A stretch of 64,000 nucleotides of DNA, taken from contig JARHVA010001189.1 in NCBI GenBank assembly GCA_037957365.1, positions 2,207,501 to 2,271,500 of the forward strand, written 5' to 3'. Of this stretch, positions 22,080-33,333 are shown one piece after another. The position numbers were made by a program, and so were the translations under genes. The first letter of the stretch is position 1, and every line of letters begins with the position of its first letter. The stretch is from Torreya grandis (Eukaryota; Streptophyta; Pinopsida; Cupressales; Taxaceae). Under the pieces are notes generated by a model that was not told where the DNA came from, made no database searches, and saw nothing but the letters and a program-made list of their open reading frames with translations.

Positions 22080-24440
22080 TACAATATGGGAAGTCATCAA
22101 GGAGGTTTCTCTATTAAGAAATCACCGATGTTAAATGGATCCAATTATGCATTTTAGAGTGCTAAGATGACGACAAACATATGTCTCTAGGGTTTATTTT
22201 TTGGAAATATGTTTTGAATGGATATGTTACTCCTACTATTCCTTTATCTAGTGTTGCAGATAAGTTATTTGATAACAATTCCAAGGTAATGAATGTTATC
22301 ACTTGTGGTCATTCAGAGATGGAATACACCAAGGTCATCTATTGTAAATCTGTCAAAGAAATATGGGACAAAATGTAGATCATTTATCAAGGAGATTCAA
22401 AGTCTAAGCTTGCTAGGTTATAGACTCATAGAAGGCAATTTGAAATCCTCAAGATGAACAAAAAAGATACTGTGGCATCCTTTTTATAGAGAGTTGATGA
22501 GATTGTGAACATCATCAGAGGTCTTTAAGAGAACCTTGAAGAGGCTATTTTTGTTTAAAAGGTATTAAGGTCTCTATACCCCAAGTTTGATTTGAAAGTA
22601 TCTATTATAAAAGAAAGTCATGATCTTACTCAGTTGAAGATGGATCAATTGCATGGCACCCTTACTACCTATGAGATGAAGAAGAATGATGATATAAAAA
22701 TAAAGAAGGAAGCAACTTTCAAGACTGAAATGAAGCCAAAGAATAAGTTTCAAGGAAATAAACCCAAAGAGGATGACATTTTATATATACATGAGGATGA
22801 ACTAATTGCTTTGATTTCAAGGAAATTGAGAATAGGTTTAAGCAAGTATAAAGGTAAATTTCCCCTCAAATGCTTCAATTATGGTAAGATAAGATATTTT
22901 CTAACAGGTGCCCTCATAAGTATAAGAAGGATGATGATGAAGAGCATAATCAAGGTCATGATGATGGAAAGAGATCATTTAGTTTAGATAAAAACAAAAA
23001 GGGATTCAGAAGGGTTGACAATTAGAATAAGTACTTCAAGGACAAAAAGAGTCTATACACCAAAGAGAATTGTAGCTTATCAGATGATAGTGTAGTCAGT
23101 GATTCAAAATATGATCATAAAGATGATGGTCCTACTGAAGATGAAAATATATTCATGGTTGAGTAAGGAAGTTGCTCACATCAAAAAGAGTTTACTTGGA
23201 GTGATTCAGATGATAATAAAGATGAGGTATACTATGACACTATATTGATAAATGTTCATGAAGAACTGAAGATTGAAAAGATCAATAATAATATGAAATA
23301 TAAACTCAAGGAATTTGAGGAGAAATTTAGTGTGTTTGAGGAAAAAATGGATGAAGATGATAAGGAGCATGAAGATATGGTCAAGCATCTCAGTTTTTAA
23401 TTGGAAATCCTATCTACAAGCTTAAAAGCTAAAAAAGATGAATGTGAAAGGTATGTAATTGAAAATAAGTCTTTGAAATCTGAATTAGAGAAGATGTTTA
23501 GTAAGGTAATGTCATTTTTGAGATTTTAAAAGAGCTCAAGTGATATAGATAATATTCTGAATGATCAAAATCATGCAAGTGATAAGACTAGTCTTGGATG
23601 CAAAGAAGAACCAAAGATTATAACTCAAGACAAGATAAAGACTAATGTGAACAAGGATAATCTAACTTTTAAGACAAACCATCAAACAAAGACTGAAGGT
23701 GTTGGTAGAATGAATATAAAATAAATTAGATAACCTAATGCCATAAGGTATGCAAATTTCAATGGTTATTTCTATACTTGTAATTAGTTTGGGAATAAAA
23801 CTAGAGAATTTAGAAGACCTATTAAAAATAAAGTTAAATGGAACTATGATGGGCGTCATCAGTCAAAAGGTGTGAAAAAATATGAGTGCTTCAACTGTCA
23901 TCATATAGGACACTTTTCAAAACATTATCCATTTAAGGTAAGTCAAGTTGAGTTTCCTTCAAGAGATATTGAGTGCTAAACTTGTTATAAACTTGGACAC
24001 ATTTAAAGATTTTGTCCAAATATGGTAAGATATAATGAGATTTTTTCAAAAGGTATGATGTGTTTCAACTATCAAAAGAGAAGACACATTGATATATTAT
24101 GCAAATAGAGGCATATAAATTATAATAGGTGCAATCACTCCTAGAGTGCAAAGAAGAAGGTAAGTGAACTCATGGAAACCAAAGGTGGTAAGTAGGAATT
24201 ATGATGAGTTTGTAGGTCCAAGAAATATATTTTCTATGGTGGAAAATTCTATAGATTTTGAAGAGTTTCAAGGGCTCTCATTGTCTACTCATGTTGAGAA
24301 TGAAGAGACCAAGCTCAAGGAAAAGACCAAGGTGTTCGTTGAGGCAAATTTTGAGATATGTATGGATCCAAGTGAAAATATTGGTATTGTTGATCAAGTA
24401 TTATTCAAATAACATCAATTATATGTACCTAGTGATGAGG
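22080..24440 (+). pseudogene. Sirevirus-like gag with several zinc knuckles and a coiled coil
   Basis: A long gag frame with scattered stops. Order: capsid domain (about 22130-22680) with F-W-x-x-K-M-like start, I-W-D-K-M and L-x-x-L-Y-P-K-F-D; a Lys-rich stretch; a first knuckle from 22871 (C-F-N-Y-G-K-I, second Cys and His mutated); an acidic S/D/E-rich stretch; a heptad-like coiled coil (about 23260-23500, E-E-K-F-S-V-F-E-E-K-M); and a second knuckle cluster. That cluster has a decayed unit near 23760-23815, then 23887-23928, 23974-24015 and 24061-24102, each CX2CX4HX4C-spaced with single Cys-to-Tyr changes or stops. Open pieces are 22181-22378, 22592-22987 and 24164-24412. Gag would form particles and bind RNA. 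Inactive. Confidence 0.82.
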
Positions 24441-25953
24441 TTCTAGGCTACAAGGTTGATGCTTCAAATGAAAAGGTATGTCAAGATTCTATAGTTGTTC
24501 CATGTGTTGTTAATAATATCTTAGAAGAGAAGGAGAGTGATATAGAAAAGGAACTAGTTGTCATAGCTCAGACTAAAGATAAGAATGACAAGAGCAAGAA
24601 TTATTATAGCTATAAGAGGATTCTAGTAGTTACTAAGGAAATGTGGACCACTCTTGGCTTCACTTTGTTTTATAAGATAGTGGTGCAAAGGATGTCTCTA
24701 TATATGCTTCTTAAGAGACTCCTTTTAGTGGAGAAGCAAGTATTACTATGGTGATCTTCAGAAGGTCCTAGAAGATTATATTTGAGTGTTCTCAATTGGA
24801 ATAGGTATGTCTAGGTGAAAAATACATTGAGGTGATGTCATGATGTTGATAACTGTATTTGGAGTAGTTTATAAGGTCAAATTAAAGATTCCTAGATGGC
24901 AAAGGAGGATTTGTGATCTATCAAGGTAATATTTTTGCATAGAAAGGTCTATTGACCTTAATATATCATGTTCTAAGTGGTTTTGAGATCTAAAGGTATC
25001 TTTAAGTTAATTTGGATATTTTTGTTAGCTCTCAAGTTTCTCAGTTTGTGCTTAAGATCTTGTAGGTCCTAAAATGGGTTATAGGAAGTCAAGGTTACCA
25101 ATGTTTTGGAAGCTTTAATCTTGGTCCAAAATTGTGTAATGGTTATCTCCAGGTGTACAATAAGTTTTAGAGGTGGACATTGATTGGAAGGTGCTATGTT
25201 GACCTTGTTTGTTTTGAGTTTCTAGGGTTTTGGACTCTGCTATAAAGTGGTCTACCTTATAACTTGAGGTTTTAGGATTCTTAATTTATTGAATGGGCCA
25301 AATGGGTTGTGAAATCAAGCTTCACATATATTTTAAAGTTCATGGTTCTCAAGTTATTCATGTTTTTGTCAAGTTGAAGGCCTAATTGGGTAGTTGGTTT
25401 ATGAAGGAAGTATATTATAGAGGATGATATAGTAAATTAAAATTGGTGTGCTTGAGGGGGCATATGAGAGTGATCTAGATATGAAGTTTTAGGTCTTGAA
25501 GTTATGTCTAAAAAAATTTGTGGGATTTGCAAGTTCCAAGTAGGGCTACAAGGAGTCTAAGGCAAGCATAGTCTTGAAGATGTGATTTTTGTTTAGTTTC
25601 TCCAAAAAATAAGGAATGAGTTTTTTAAGGTATGTTCTCAGGTTATTTTAGATCATGTTTCTTATTGTGTGTGTGGCATGAATTTCTATTGGTGGTCCTT
25701 GAGATGGTTTGAGAGAGAAGGATAGTAAGCCTGTATGATGGTTTCTCATGGTATATAGAGATTTGAAGATGATAAAAAGGTGAAATGGCTCAGATAATCT
25801 TAGTTGGAGTCCTTCTTAGATGTTTCTTGGTGAGTTACATGAGATTTTAGTATTTTTTGTGTTTTATCTTCATTGGTTGTAGTGTTTGATAGAAGAGAGT
25901 GTTGGCATGGATCAAGAGGAAGTTTGTTAAGGAAAGAAGAGGTAGGCTCAAAG

Positions 25954-25963
25954 TAAGGGGGAG
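25954..25963 (+). promoter_or_regulatory. Upstream polypurine tract copy 1
   Basis: TAAGGGGGAG followed by 'tttgtat'; the first of three near-identical purine tracts before the 3' LTR. Confidence 0.65.
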
Positions 25964-26050
25964 TTTGTATCATATTTATAGGTGGTCCTCTCTTTTCAAT
26001 AGTCTTTTTTGGTCTTCAAGATAAGTTGGTGCCCACTTTGTCTTTGTGTC

Positions 26051-26060
26051 AAAGGGGGAG
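26051..26060 (+). promoter_or_regulatory. Upstream polypurine tract copy 2
   Basis: AAAGGGGGAG followed by AATATT, 80 bases before the LTR-proximal tract and identical to it in these ten bases. Confidence 0.7.
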
Positions 26061-26130
26061 AATATTCCTATTGTTAGAGTGCTTCAAGAGAGTGAAAGTG
26101 AGTTAAATGATGTTTGTTGACGTCAATGAC

Positions 26131-26142
26131 AAAGGGGGAGAT
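26131..26142 (+). promoter_or_regulatory. LTR-proximal polypurine tract
   Basis: AAAGGGGGAGAT immediately before the 3' LTR start at 26143; this should be the functional plus-strand primer. Confidence 0.85.
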
Positions 26143-29113
26143 TATTGGATAGTTGTTAGTGATGTCATGGTGATGTCATTGAGGTAGCCTAATGAGTGAA
26201 TGAAGTAATTTGATAGCCTAAGTGATAATGAAAAAGTGTGCAATGTGTTTTTCCCAGTGCGTTTGAAGTTAGCTTGGTTGATCTTCAGTTTTGGCATGGT
26301 TAGAGTTTAATAGAGATGAGTCTTAATTATTGAGGATGTGAAATGGATCTTATCAGTGGTCAAATATGATTGTATATCTTGTGTTCATGATTTGAATTCA
26401 CTTGGTTCATCATTGTTCTCATCTAAACACTTTGGGTCCAATGGTAGAAAATTTGAGTAGGTAGTTTGTTGATGTCACCATTGCCACATGTGGATGAGTC
26501 AGGGGGAGTTTGTCATATGGTTGTGATCACATTAGTCCCTAGTTTATATGTGATAAGTTTTATGTCATGCACCTAAGTTTAATCAAAGATATGTGGGTGA
26601 AAATTTAGGCTCCTAGGAATTTTCATATTGTTTTCCCATAGCCAAATTTGCATGAGGCAAGGAAGAGCCAAGTAAGCATTTTGATGGTATAATATCTCAC
26701 ACATGTGGATGTTTCAAGAGAAGGTGATCATATGGGTTTTTTTATTTTTGAGCCTAGTTTATTCATGATAAATTTTAGGTTATGTACTAAATCATGTTAA
26801 AATATATGCATGTGTAAAGTTGGGCTCCCAAACATTTTTGACAGTGTTTTTTATGTTCAAATAAAAATGAGTAAGCAATTTTTTGATGTCATATCTCACA
26901 CATTTAAATGTTTTAGGAATATATTTATATATGTATGGAATACCCTATGTGATATTATCTTATTTAATAAATTTCATATCATGAAATTAAGTGCAATGAA
27001 AGTTATGCAAAAGCAAAGTTGACCTCACAGGCAAGTTCTAAGCATAGTTGGCTTTGTGATAGAAGATTTTGAGAAAGCATTTTATTATCATTATATCTCA
27101 CATGTGTGAGGGTTTTATGAGTATAGTGTCATATGGAGGGATTATTTATTAAAAGGTGATCATATGGTTCAAATTTCAAATCATGAATCTAATCACAGAA
27201 GAAGTTATTAAGGTTCAAAATTGGCTTGGCAAGCATATTGAAATGGTCCCCATAGTCAATTTTTCAAAAGGCAAAGTTCAAACAAGTCTCAAGGTGATCA
27301 ACGGATCACATTTGCTCCAATATGTAAAAAATTAGTGAGATGGAAATAAGTTCTCAATGTTTAATGACTGATCAAAGGTAAAGGATAAAGATCAATGGTG
27401 AGTGATTGTTTATATAGATTGATCTAAGGTGAGTGTTGCTAGTCTCAACCCTAGTTAATCTACAAAGATCAAAGATGTGTATAGAGTAAATATTACAAGG
27501 GTGCATGATATAATGAACAAGTTACTGATGTTTAACATTTAATCTTCGGTGCCAATGCATTAAATTTTTAATAAGATTAATGGTGCAAGATTGATCTAAA
27601 GCTAAAAAGACATGAGATGTGAGCATAGTGTTTGAAGTTTAATTTTGACCATTGACATTTAAATATTTGAATTTGCAAAGGAAAAACTAGTGATTTATAT
27701 TTTGGTTGTATCTTTCAATCTAGGTAGAATTTTCTCATGGTGTAAAAATCAAACTTGTAGAGGACTCCAAGGTGCATCTAGAAATAATTTAAAGATCTGT
27801 AAGTGTGTGTAGACAAAGATATTGAGATTCAAAGTTGACTATGTATTCATGCATGTTATGAAAGTAACCTAAGAAGGATAATTGAGCTCATTTTATGATG
27901 TTTTGATATCTTTTGATGAATTAACTATTAGAACATGTTGTAGATTCCATAAGGATGTTATGTGTGCATTATGAATGATTGACCAATTATATGTAATATG
28001 AACAAAGGCTTAAAAGGTGACTATGTGTTCGCTCATAATGAATGTGTGTACAGATAGTGGTTTGAGTAAATTTTGATTAACCAATAGGTTACTATGATGA
28101 ATATGGACACTTAAGGAGGACTTATAGGTCATGTAGAATGGGTCCATGAATTTGGAAAGTGTTTCTATGTTTTAGTTTGATCAAAGAAGTGTCAAAGAGC
28201 TGAATGGGTCTCTATAGGACCTAAAAGTGACTTAGGCCTATTTGAAAGTGGATTATGCTTAAGTGTGACCCATGTGAGATGACTTAAGGGTGAAGGCATG
28301 TTTTGTGTCTAATAAAGAAAGATTTTAATCAAATTAATTCATGATTGCTCTATAAATTGTGGAACCAAATGAGATGGTTTTGAGATTTTTTTTGTGAGAA
28401 GTTTCTTGTGAGAGAGTGCAAGGTGTATGTGAGATTTGTGGAGTGAAAGAGAGGTAGAGTGCCTAGTTGATGAGTTAATAATTGGATCAAATTTATGAGT
28501 ATATGTATGACCTATAGGTCATATTTTTGATGTCTAAATAATGTTCTTATAGTTTTGGGATATGCAAAGAGGTTTGAGTGTGGATATGAGGATAGTTTTA
28601 GTTAATAAGGAGAGAGATTGTGGCATGCCTATTTGAGAAGCCTATATGAGATGGAGAGGGAATTTGTGTAGAGGTTAAAGATCCATCATCAAGTGTTGAA
28701 AACATCAATTCTAAGGTGTAAGTGTTTAAATGAGGATCTAAAGGAGTTTGTCTTGCATAGGGGTTGTTGCTCCTTGTGAAACAAGTGTTTCACTAAATAC
28801 CTTTGGTCAGGAGGATATGATCAAGGTTTTTTGGTCTAAAGGAGTTTATCAATCTCTTGTTTGTAATTTATTACTAGATAGTATTCCATGTGTTACAAAC
28901 TTGAGAGTGGGTTTTATTCCCCATGAGGGTTTCCCATAGAAACTTTGTGTTGTGTGTTTGATCTTTGTGTGCATTGAATGAATAAGCTCTCTTGTTAATT
29001 TTGCTTGATCAAGTTGATATATGTTCATTCATTATTAGTTTAAAGGATTATAATTGAAATTGAAATATCTGGGCTCATTGATTTACCCCCTCTCAGTGAT
29101 TTTACCTCTAACA
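26143..29113 (+). repeat. 3' LTR (2.97 kb) of the Sirevirus-like element
   Basis: Starts TATTGGATAGTTG (TG changed to TA) and ends CCTCTAACA. It is about 60 bp longer than the 5' LTR, partly from a short extra stretch near 27925-27960. Open frames at 26810-27022 and 28748-28939 are not conserved in the 5' LTR. Confidence 0.88.
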
Positions 29114-29118
29114 ACCTA

Positions 29119-29518
29119 GAATATAAATATAAGACCTATAGGTGAATTTGCATCAGTCATAACTCACATAGAGGGCAAAAACTTTAAAGGATGTTATCAC
29201 ACATTACAAATGACAATGTAGACTAGCCTTGTCTTAATAGTGTAGCCTTATCCCAGAATAAATTGAATCCTTGTTCATGATTCAAAACACCATTATACAA
29301 TCCCATAGTTGATTACAAGTCTCTATTAAAATCCATCAAATTTGAATTCTAGATAAGTTAGCTCTTTATTCATATTTTCCCCCTTTAGCATATTTTTAAA
29401 AATAATAGGTTGTAAATCAGTCATGTGTAGTAATTACATATTTTACATATTCATATTTAATCATAAGTTTTTCATAATTAGATTAATATATTCTTAATCT
29501 CCTAATTTTAATAAAACA
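29119..29518 (+). repeat. R1b, right part
   Basis: Continues R1b after the 10-kb insertion and matches R1a to its ...AAAACA end, including the 'aaatcagtcatg' block. Together with 18278-19112 it makes a 1.23-kb repeat. Sequence after it (from 29519) differs from that after R1a, which suggests that 29518 is the true LTR end. Confidence 0.7.
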
Positions 29519-30300
29519 CATTTGCTCTATAGGTATGATATCAGGTGGTGGCACTAGAGTAGATTGAGGTTCTTTTAATTTTGATTTATCCTTGGCAAAA
29601 AAGTATATGATTTTATAATATATGAATGGTTGATTATCAACAGGGCATTTATTAAATAATCATCATGTAAAAATATAGCACATCAATGTTAAGTAAAGGA
29701 GATAAATGTTATTACATGTATCCATGGCCTACCTAATAGTAAATATAATGCAAATGATTGGGCATTACTTGAAACTAAGTAGATAATATTTTGGACCCTA
29801 CCTTGATATCCAAAGTGATAGAGCCTAGAGTTAGGCATGGCACATTATAAAATATGTGAACATTCTTATATTTTTTTGAAGAGAACCATATTAATACCCA
29901 TTGGTTGTAATATTGTAAGGTTTTAACTACTCAAACCTAAAAATTATCTTTCAAAACCCTTTTTACCACTATATTTTTTATTTGAACTTGTATAAACAAA
30001 GGGATATTCTGATTAACAGTAGACTAAGTAGGAAAATCATCATTTCCAAAAGATATAACATTCTCAACATCTTTCAAAGTATATACAATATATGCAAAAT
30101 AAGAAGGATTTGTGTCATGGGGTATAGGTGTCTGATTCAATGCTTGATATAAAATATCATTGAAAATGGGTTGGTGTATTCCTTAATTGATAAATAATAT
30201 CATAAGTGTTAGATTGATTAACTAGTCACATTAGATTTAGTTGGGGATGAAGAGGGACTTCTTGAGTCCATTCTTCTTTCCTTACTCGATGGGGAACTAT
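29519..30300. other. Gene-free region between R1b and R2a
   Basis: No open frame or motif recognised on either strand. Probably retroelement interior of unknown type. Confidence 0.4.
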
Positions 30301-32087
30301 TGTAATTCAAAACATGCACCTATGGATATTCTATGATGTGAGGAAGCTTAGTGATGGGTTGCTAAGCATGAAGGCCTTACATAGGGTGTAAGAGTCTAAG
30401 GTTTTAGGTATGGAAGTATTATCACACAATTGTATGTATAAGCATCAGTTATCTTATCACAATGATGGGAACATTTCCAAGGCATAGGACCCTTGTGCTC
30501 CTTGGGATGAGCCTCTAGAGTAGGTTGGATTCCTTCTATTCTAAGCACACCTATCTTAAAACTAGCACACAGGCCTAAAGAGTAGAAAGGTAAACTATCA
30601 TTAATTTAAACCTAGGATCTTTAAGAGGAAAAGGAAGGGAGAAGGTAAGAGATGCTAAAAGTAAAAGGCAATGCATCCAGAATAGAGAGAGAACTCCTAC
30701 TATCATATATATAGTACAAACCTTTAATAACAAGACAATATCACATAGTTTCTACCAAGTCTCATTCCAAATACATAATTTTTTTACATAGATTCATGGG
30801 AACATAATGAAGCATTGAGAGGGATGAAGATTATCCATAGCCAAAGCCTATGCAGACCTAGAGCGCATAGGATACAACCTATAAGTGAGTTTCAATTTCA
30901 ATGAAGAGGCTCTAGGGATGAATGACAAATGAAAGGGACAAAGATTATCCACAAACAAAAATTGACAAACACAAATAGCACATACATTATTAGAATAATA
31001 GAAGGAGGTAAACTTAATTCTCATTAGCATGTAATTTCTAGCCAATACAAGTGCTCATGGAGGGTAAATTTTGGTAGCATGAAGCTAAAAAAATGTGTCA
31101 ACCCTTTTCCAGTGAAAGAATTAGGCTTTTATAGTAGATTAATCTAGTTTTAAAATTAATGCTCCACTTAGGGATGGTAGATGTAACATTTAATCTTTTG
31201 TGGCATTGTGACCACACTTATTGAAGTCTGCTTGGTGATTGCATCTATGGTTGGTAACAAGATCACTTCTAGATATATGTACATTAGGGAATTAAAGATC
31301 TCCCTTGCAAAGTTAGAGAGTAATGTGCACTTATGTTTCAAAGTTCAATAGTTGCTTATATATTTAATTATTCTAACGGTGCCTCAAGATTTTCTTAACC
31401 ACCTCTAATAATATTCATTATATCTGATAATTACTTGACATGTGGTGCTTCTTGACTGGTCTTGAATATGGAATTACAAGGACACCTATTGCTTTGGTGG
31501 GCTCTTGAATGATTCTCTTGGATTTTTAGGCAAGAGTAGCATGAACATGATACTTGGAATATGGATGCTTGTATTGGGAAACTAAGAGTTTCTTTGTATA
31601 AGATGAGCACCAAGATACCACATGGTAATGGCAAAAAGAAAGTTGTATCTTGCATAATAAAAGGGCATAGATGTAGGATCATGTGCATGATCATGAAACT
31701 ACATTGGATAGGCATACGGAGGTATTTGAATAAGATTATGCATGAAAGTTGAAGGTATTCGATACATTCTTTGTGACCTATAACTACTCCTCACATGTTT
31801 CCTCTATTTTGGCCTTTTAGAACTTAGGGGTCTTACATCCTTAAACATGTGCACCTTTTAACCTACGCACCACAAAATCCTATGCATAAGCATGCATCAA
31901 GAACCTTTAGTGAGTGTGAACCATCCTCTTACTCTTGTGTAGACTTACACCTCTATCTTAGGCTTGAGCATAGATGGGAAGCACCTACACACCTTTTTCT
32001 TGAAGTGTGTGGGTCATCATAGGTGTGCTATCTCTTTTGTAGGCCTTGGGAATCCTTAAACTAACCAAGGGGTGACTTAAAAAGTCA
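30301..32087 (-). repeat. R2a: LTR-like direct repeat, copy 1
   Basis: About 1.79 kb matching 33334-35100. Common blocks include 'aatgatgggaacat', 'cttagggatggtagatgta' and 'catcaagaacctttagtgag'. On the minus strand it begins TGACTTTTTAAG and ends ...TTACA, giving TG...CA ends. Homology may run about 20 bp further on the upper side, so the ends are approximate. The open frames inside are not conserved in the other copy. Confidence 0.7.
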
Positions 32088-33333
32088 AAACTTATGGTGA
32101 CCTCTATGGGTTGCTTACTTACTAAGCAAGAATCTAGTGGCCTTTGAAGTGATCCATTGGCCATGGAGGTGTTAAATTTGTAACCTACTTGGCCTTGTGC
32201 TTGAATAACTGAACTGAGTTATGCCCTCAATAAGCAAAAGAAAAAGAACAAGCAATAAATGTGTGAAGCATACTTGGAAAAAACAAAAATACACTATAGA
32301 ATGTGTACACATGTACTTAGGAAAATGTAATACAATTTAATCTAATATACATAATATTTTACAAAAATTTACAAGCACCTCCTCCTAGGTCAAATGGAAA
32401 ACTATGAGTATCATTCACTTGTAACAAATCAAGATGAAAGATACCTTATGTTGGAGGTACCAGAATTGGTGAACCATGCAACTTGATGGCCAATCCTTCT
32501 GATGTACCCTCTAATAGATGAAAAGGAACAAATATGTCTCCAATGAAGACATACTAATCTAATTATTCTAAGCTTGGTTCATGTTGGATTGTAGGCATAC
32601 TTCTTTGATGTTGCTCACCACCCTTGAGAAATCCTTGCATTAAGACTTCATTTAGGATCTTGGGAACAACTGCACCTGATTCACTTGATGGTTTAAAAAG
32701 ACCACATCCTTCCCCCTTTTCCTTGAGAAAATTATGATTGATCATTCTTAGAGAAAAAATATCATAGGTTCTTGGAAGAAGGACATGTCTTGTAGCCTCT
32801 TCAAGTTCTTTGGTTATTACATTGAACCGCAACCATAACTCTTCAGGCTCTTCACTGGTATGTTCATCAAACTACATCTCTTAAGTATTTGATCATGGAC
32901 CTTTAGTATTATAATCAAATTCTACCTCATGGATACACATCCCTTCAAATATTGAGGCATTATCTTGAGGATTATTCCATCTAGGCAAGTTTGTAGCATT
33001 GGGCTACTTTATCTCACTCAAGAAACTCGAGCACAAATACCACCATTGATCTTCTAAGTTGTGCCAACTGACCTTAACCTCCATAATAGGTTCATGAATG
33101 TTGTAATTGGTCATCTATAGGGGTAGAGAAAATAACATTGATTAAAATATGGTTGATATACATGCTAGATCATGATGATTAGGTACTTAGTTAGGCTACT
33201 TAACCAACTGATAGATACTTGGAGTCACCATTGATGCTTATGAAACTACCTCAAAAGGTTGGTATACTAAAAAACAACATCAAAAAATTTCTAGTAGATA
33301 AAAATTGGTTCCATCAAGCATGCCAAAAACTAT
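32088..33333 (-). mobile_element. Internal region between R2 copies
   Basis: About 1.25 kb. The minus strand has an open piece at 32563-32832 (89 codons) preceded in the same frame by further open sequence (to about 33090) with few stops. The protein is Glu- and Lys-containing with normal composition, for example E-E-P-E-E-L-W and F-K-P-S-S-E-S-G, unlike the AT-driven junk around it. I recognise no retroelement domain. With the two LTR-like flanks this would be a small non-autonomous LTR element. Primer site, purine tract and TSD could not be fixed. Confidence 0.5.

Larger units (their letters stand above)
24441..26130 (+). other. Non-coding interior after gag
   Basis: About 1.7 kb where Copia elements normally carry protease, integrase, RT and RNase H, and autonomous Copia would need about 3.5 kb. 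I read all frames for YVDD, H-M-S-G and E-R-N-N-like motifs and found none. A D-S-G-A at about 24676 is isolated and not convincing as protease. Purine tracts lie at 25954-25963 and 26051-26060. Confidence 0.6.
19113..29113 (+). mobile_element. 10-kb Sirevirus-like Copia element encoding gag only (TR-GAG type)
   Basis: Two long repeats, 19113-22022 (2910 bp) and 26143-29113 (2971 bp), flank a 4120-bp interior. TSD copies are ACCCA (19108-19112) and ACCTA (29114-29118), one transition apart. The left LTR is followed by an initiator-Met primer site. The right LTR is preceded by three AAGGGGGAG tracts in a row, a Sirevirus trait. The only coding domain is gag (22080-24440); no protease that I trust, and no RT, RNase H or integrase. 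It is inserted in repeat R1b. The LTRs are very long for Copia. Non-autonomous gag-only elements are a known class; the Sirevirus affiliation is my inference from tracts, primer and gag. Confidence 0.85.

Noticed and set aside
24660..24760. D-S-G-A as protease of the Sirevirus-like element
   Set aside because: The four residues stand alone; the H-M-x-G and downstream blocks typical of Copia protease are missing.
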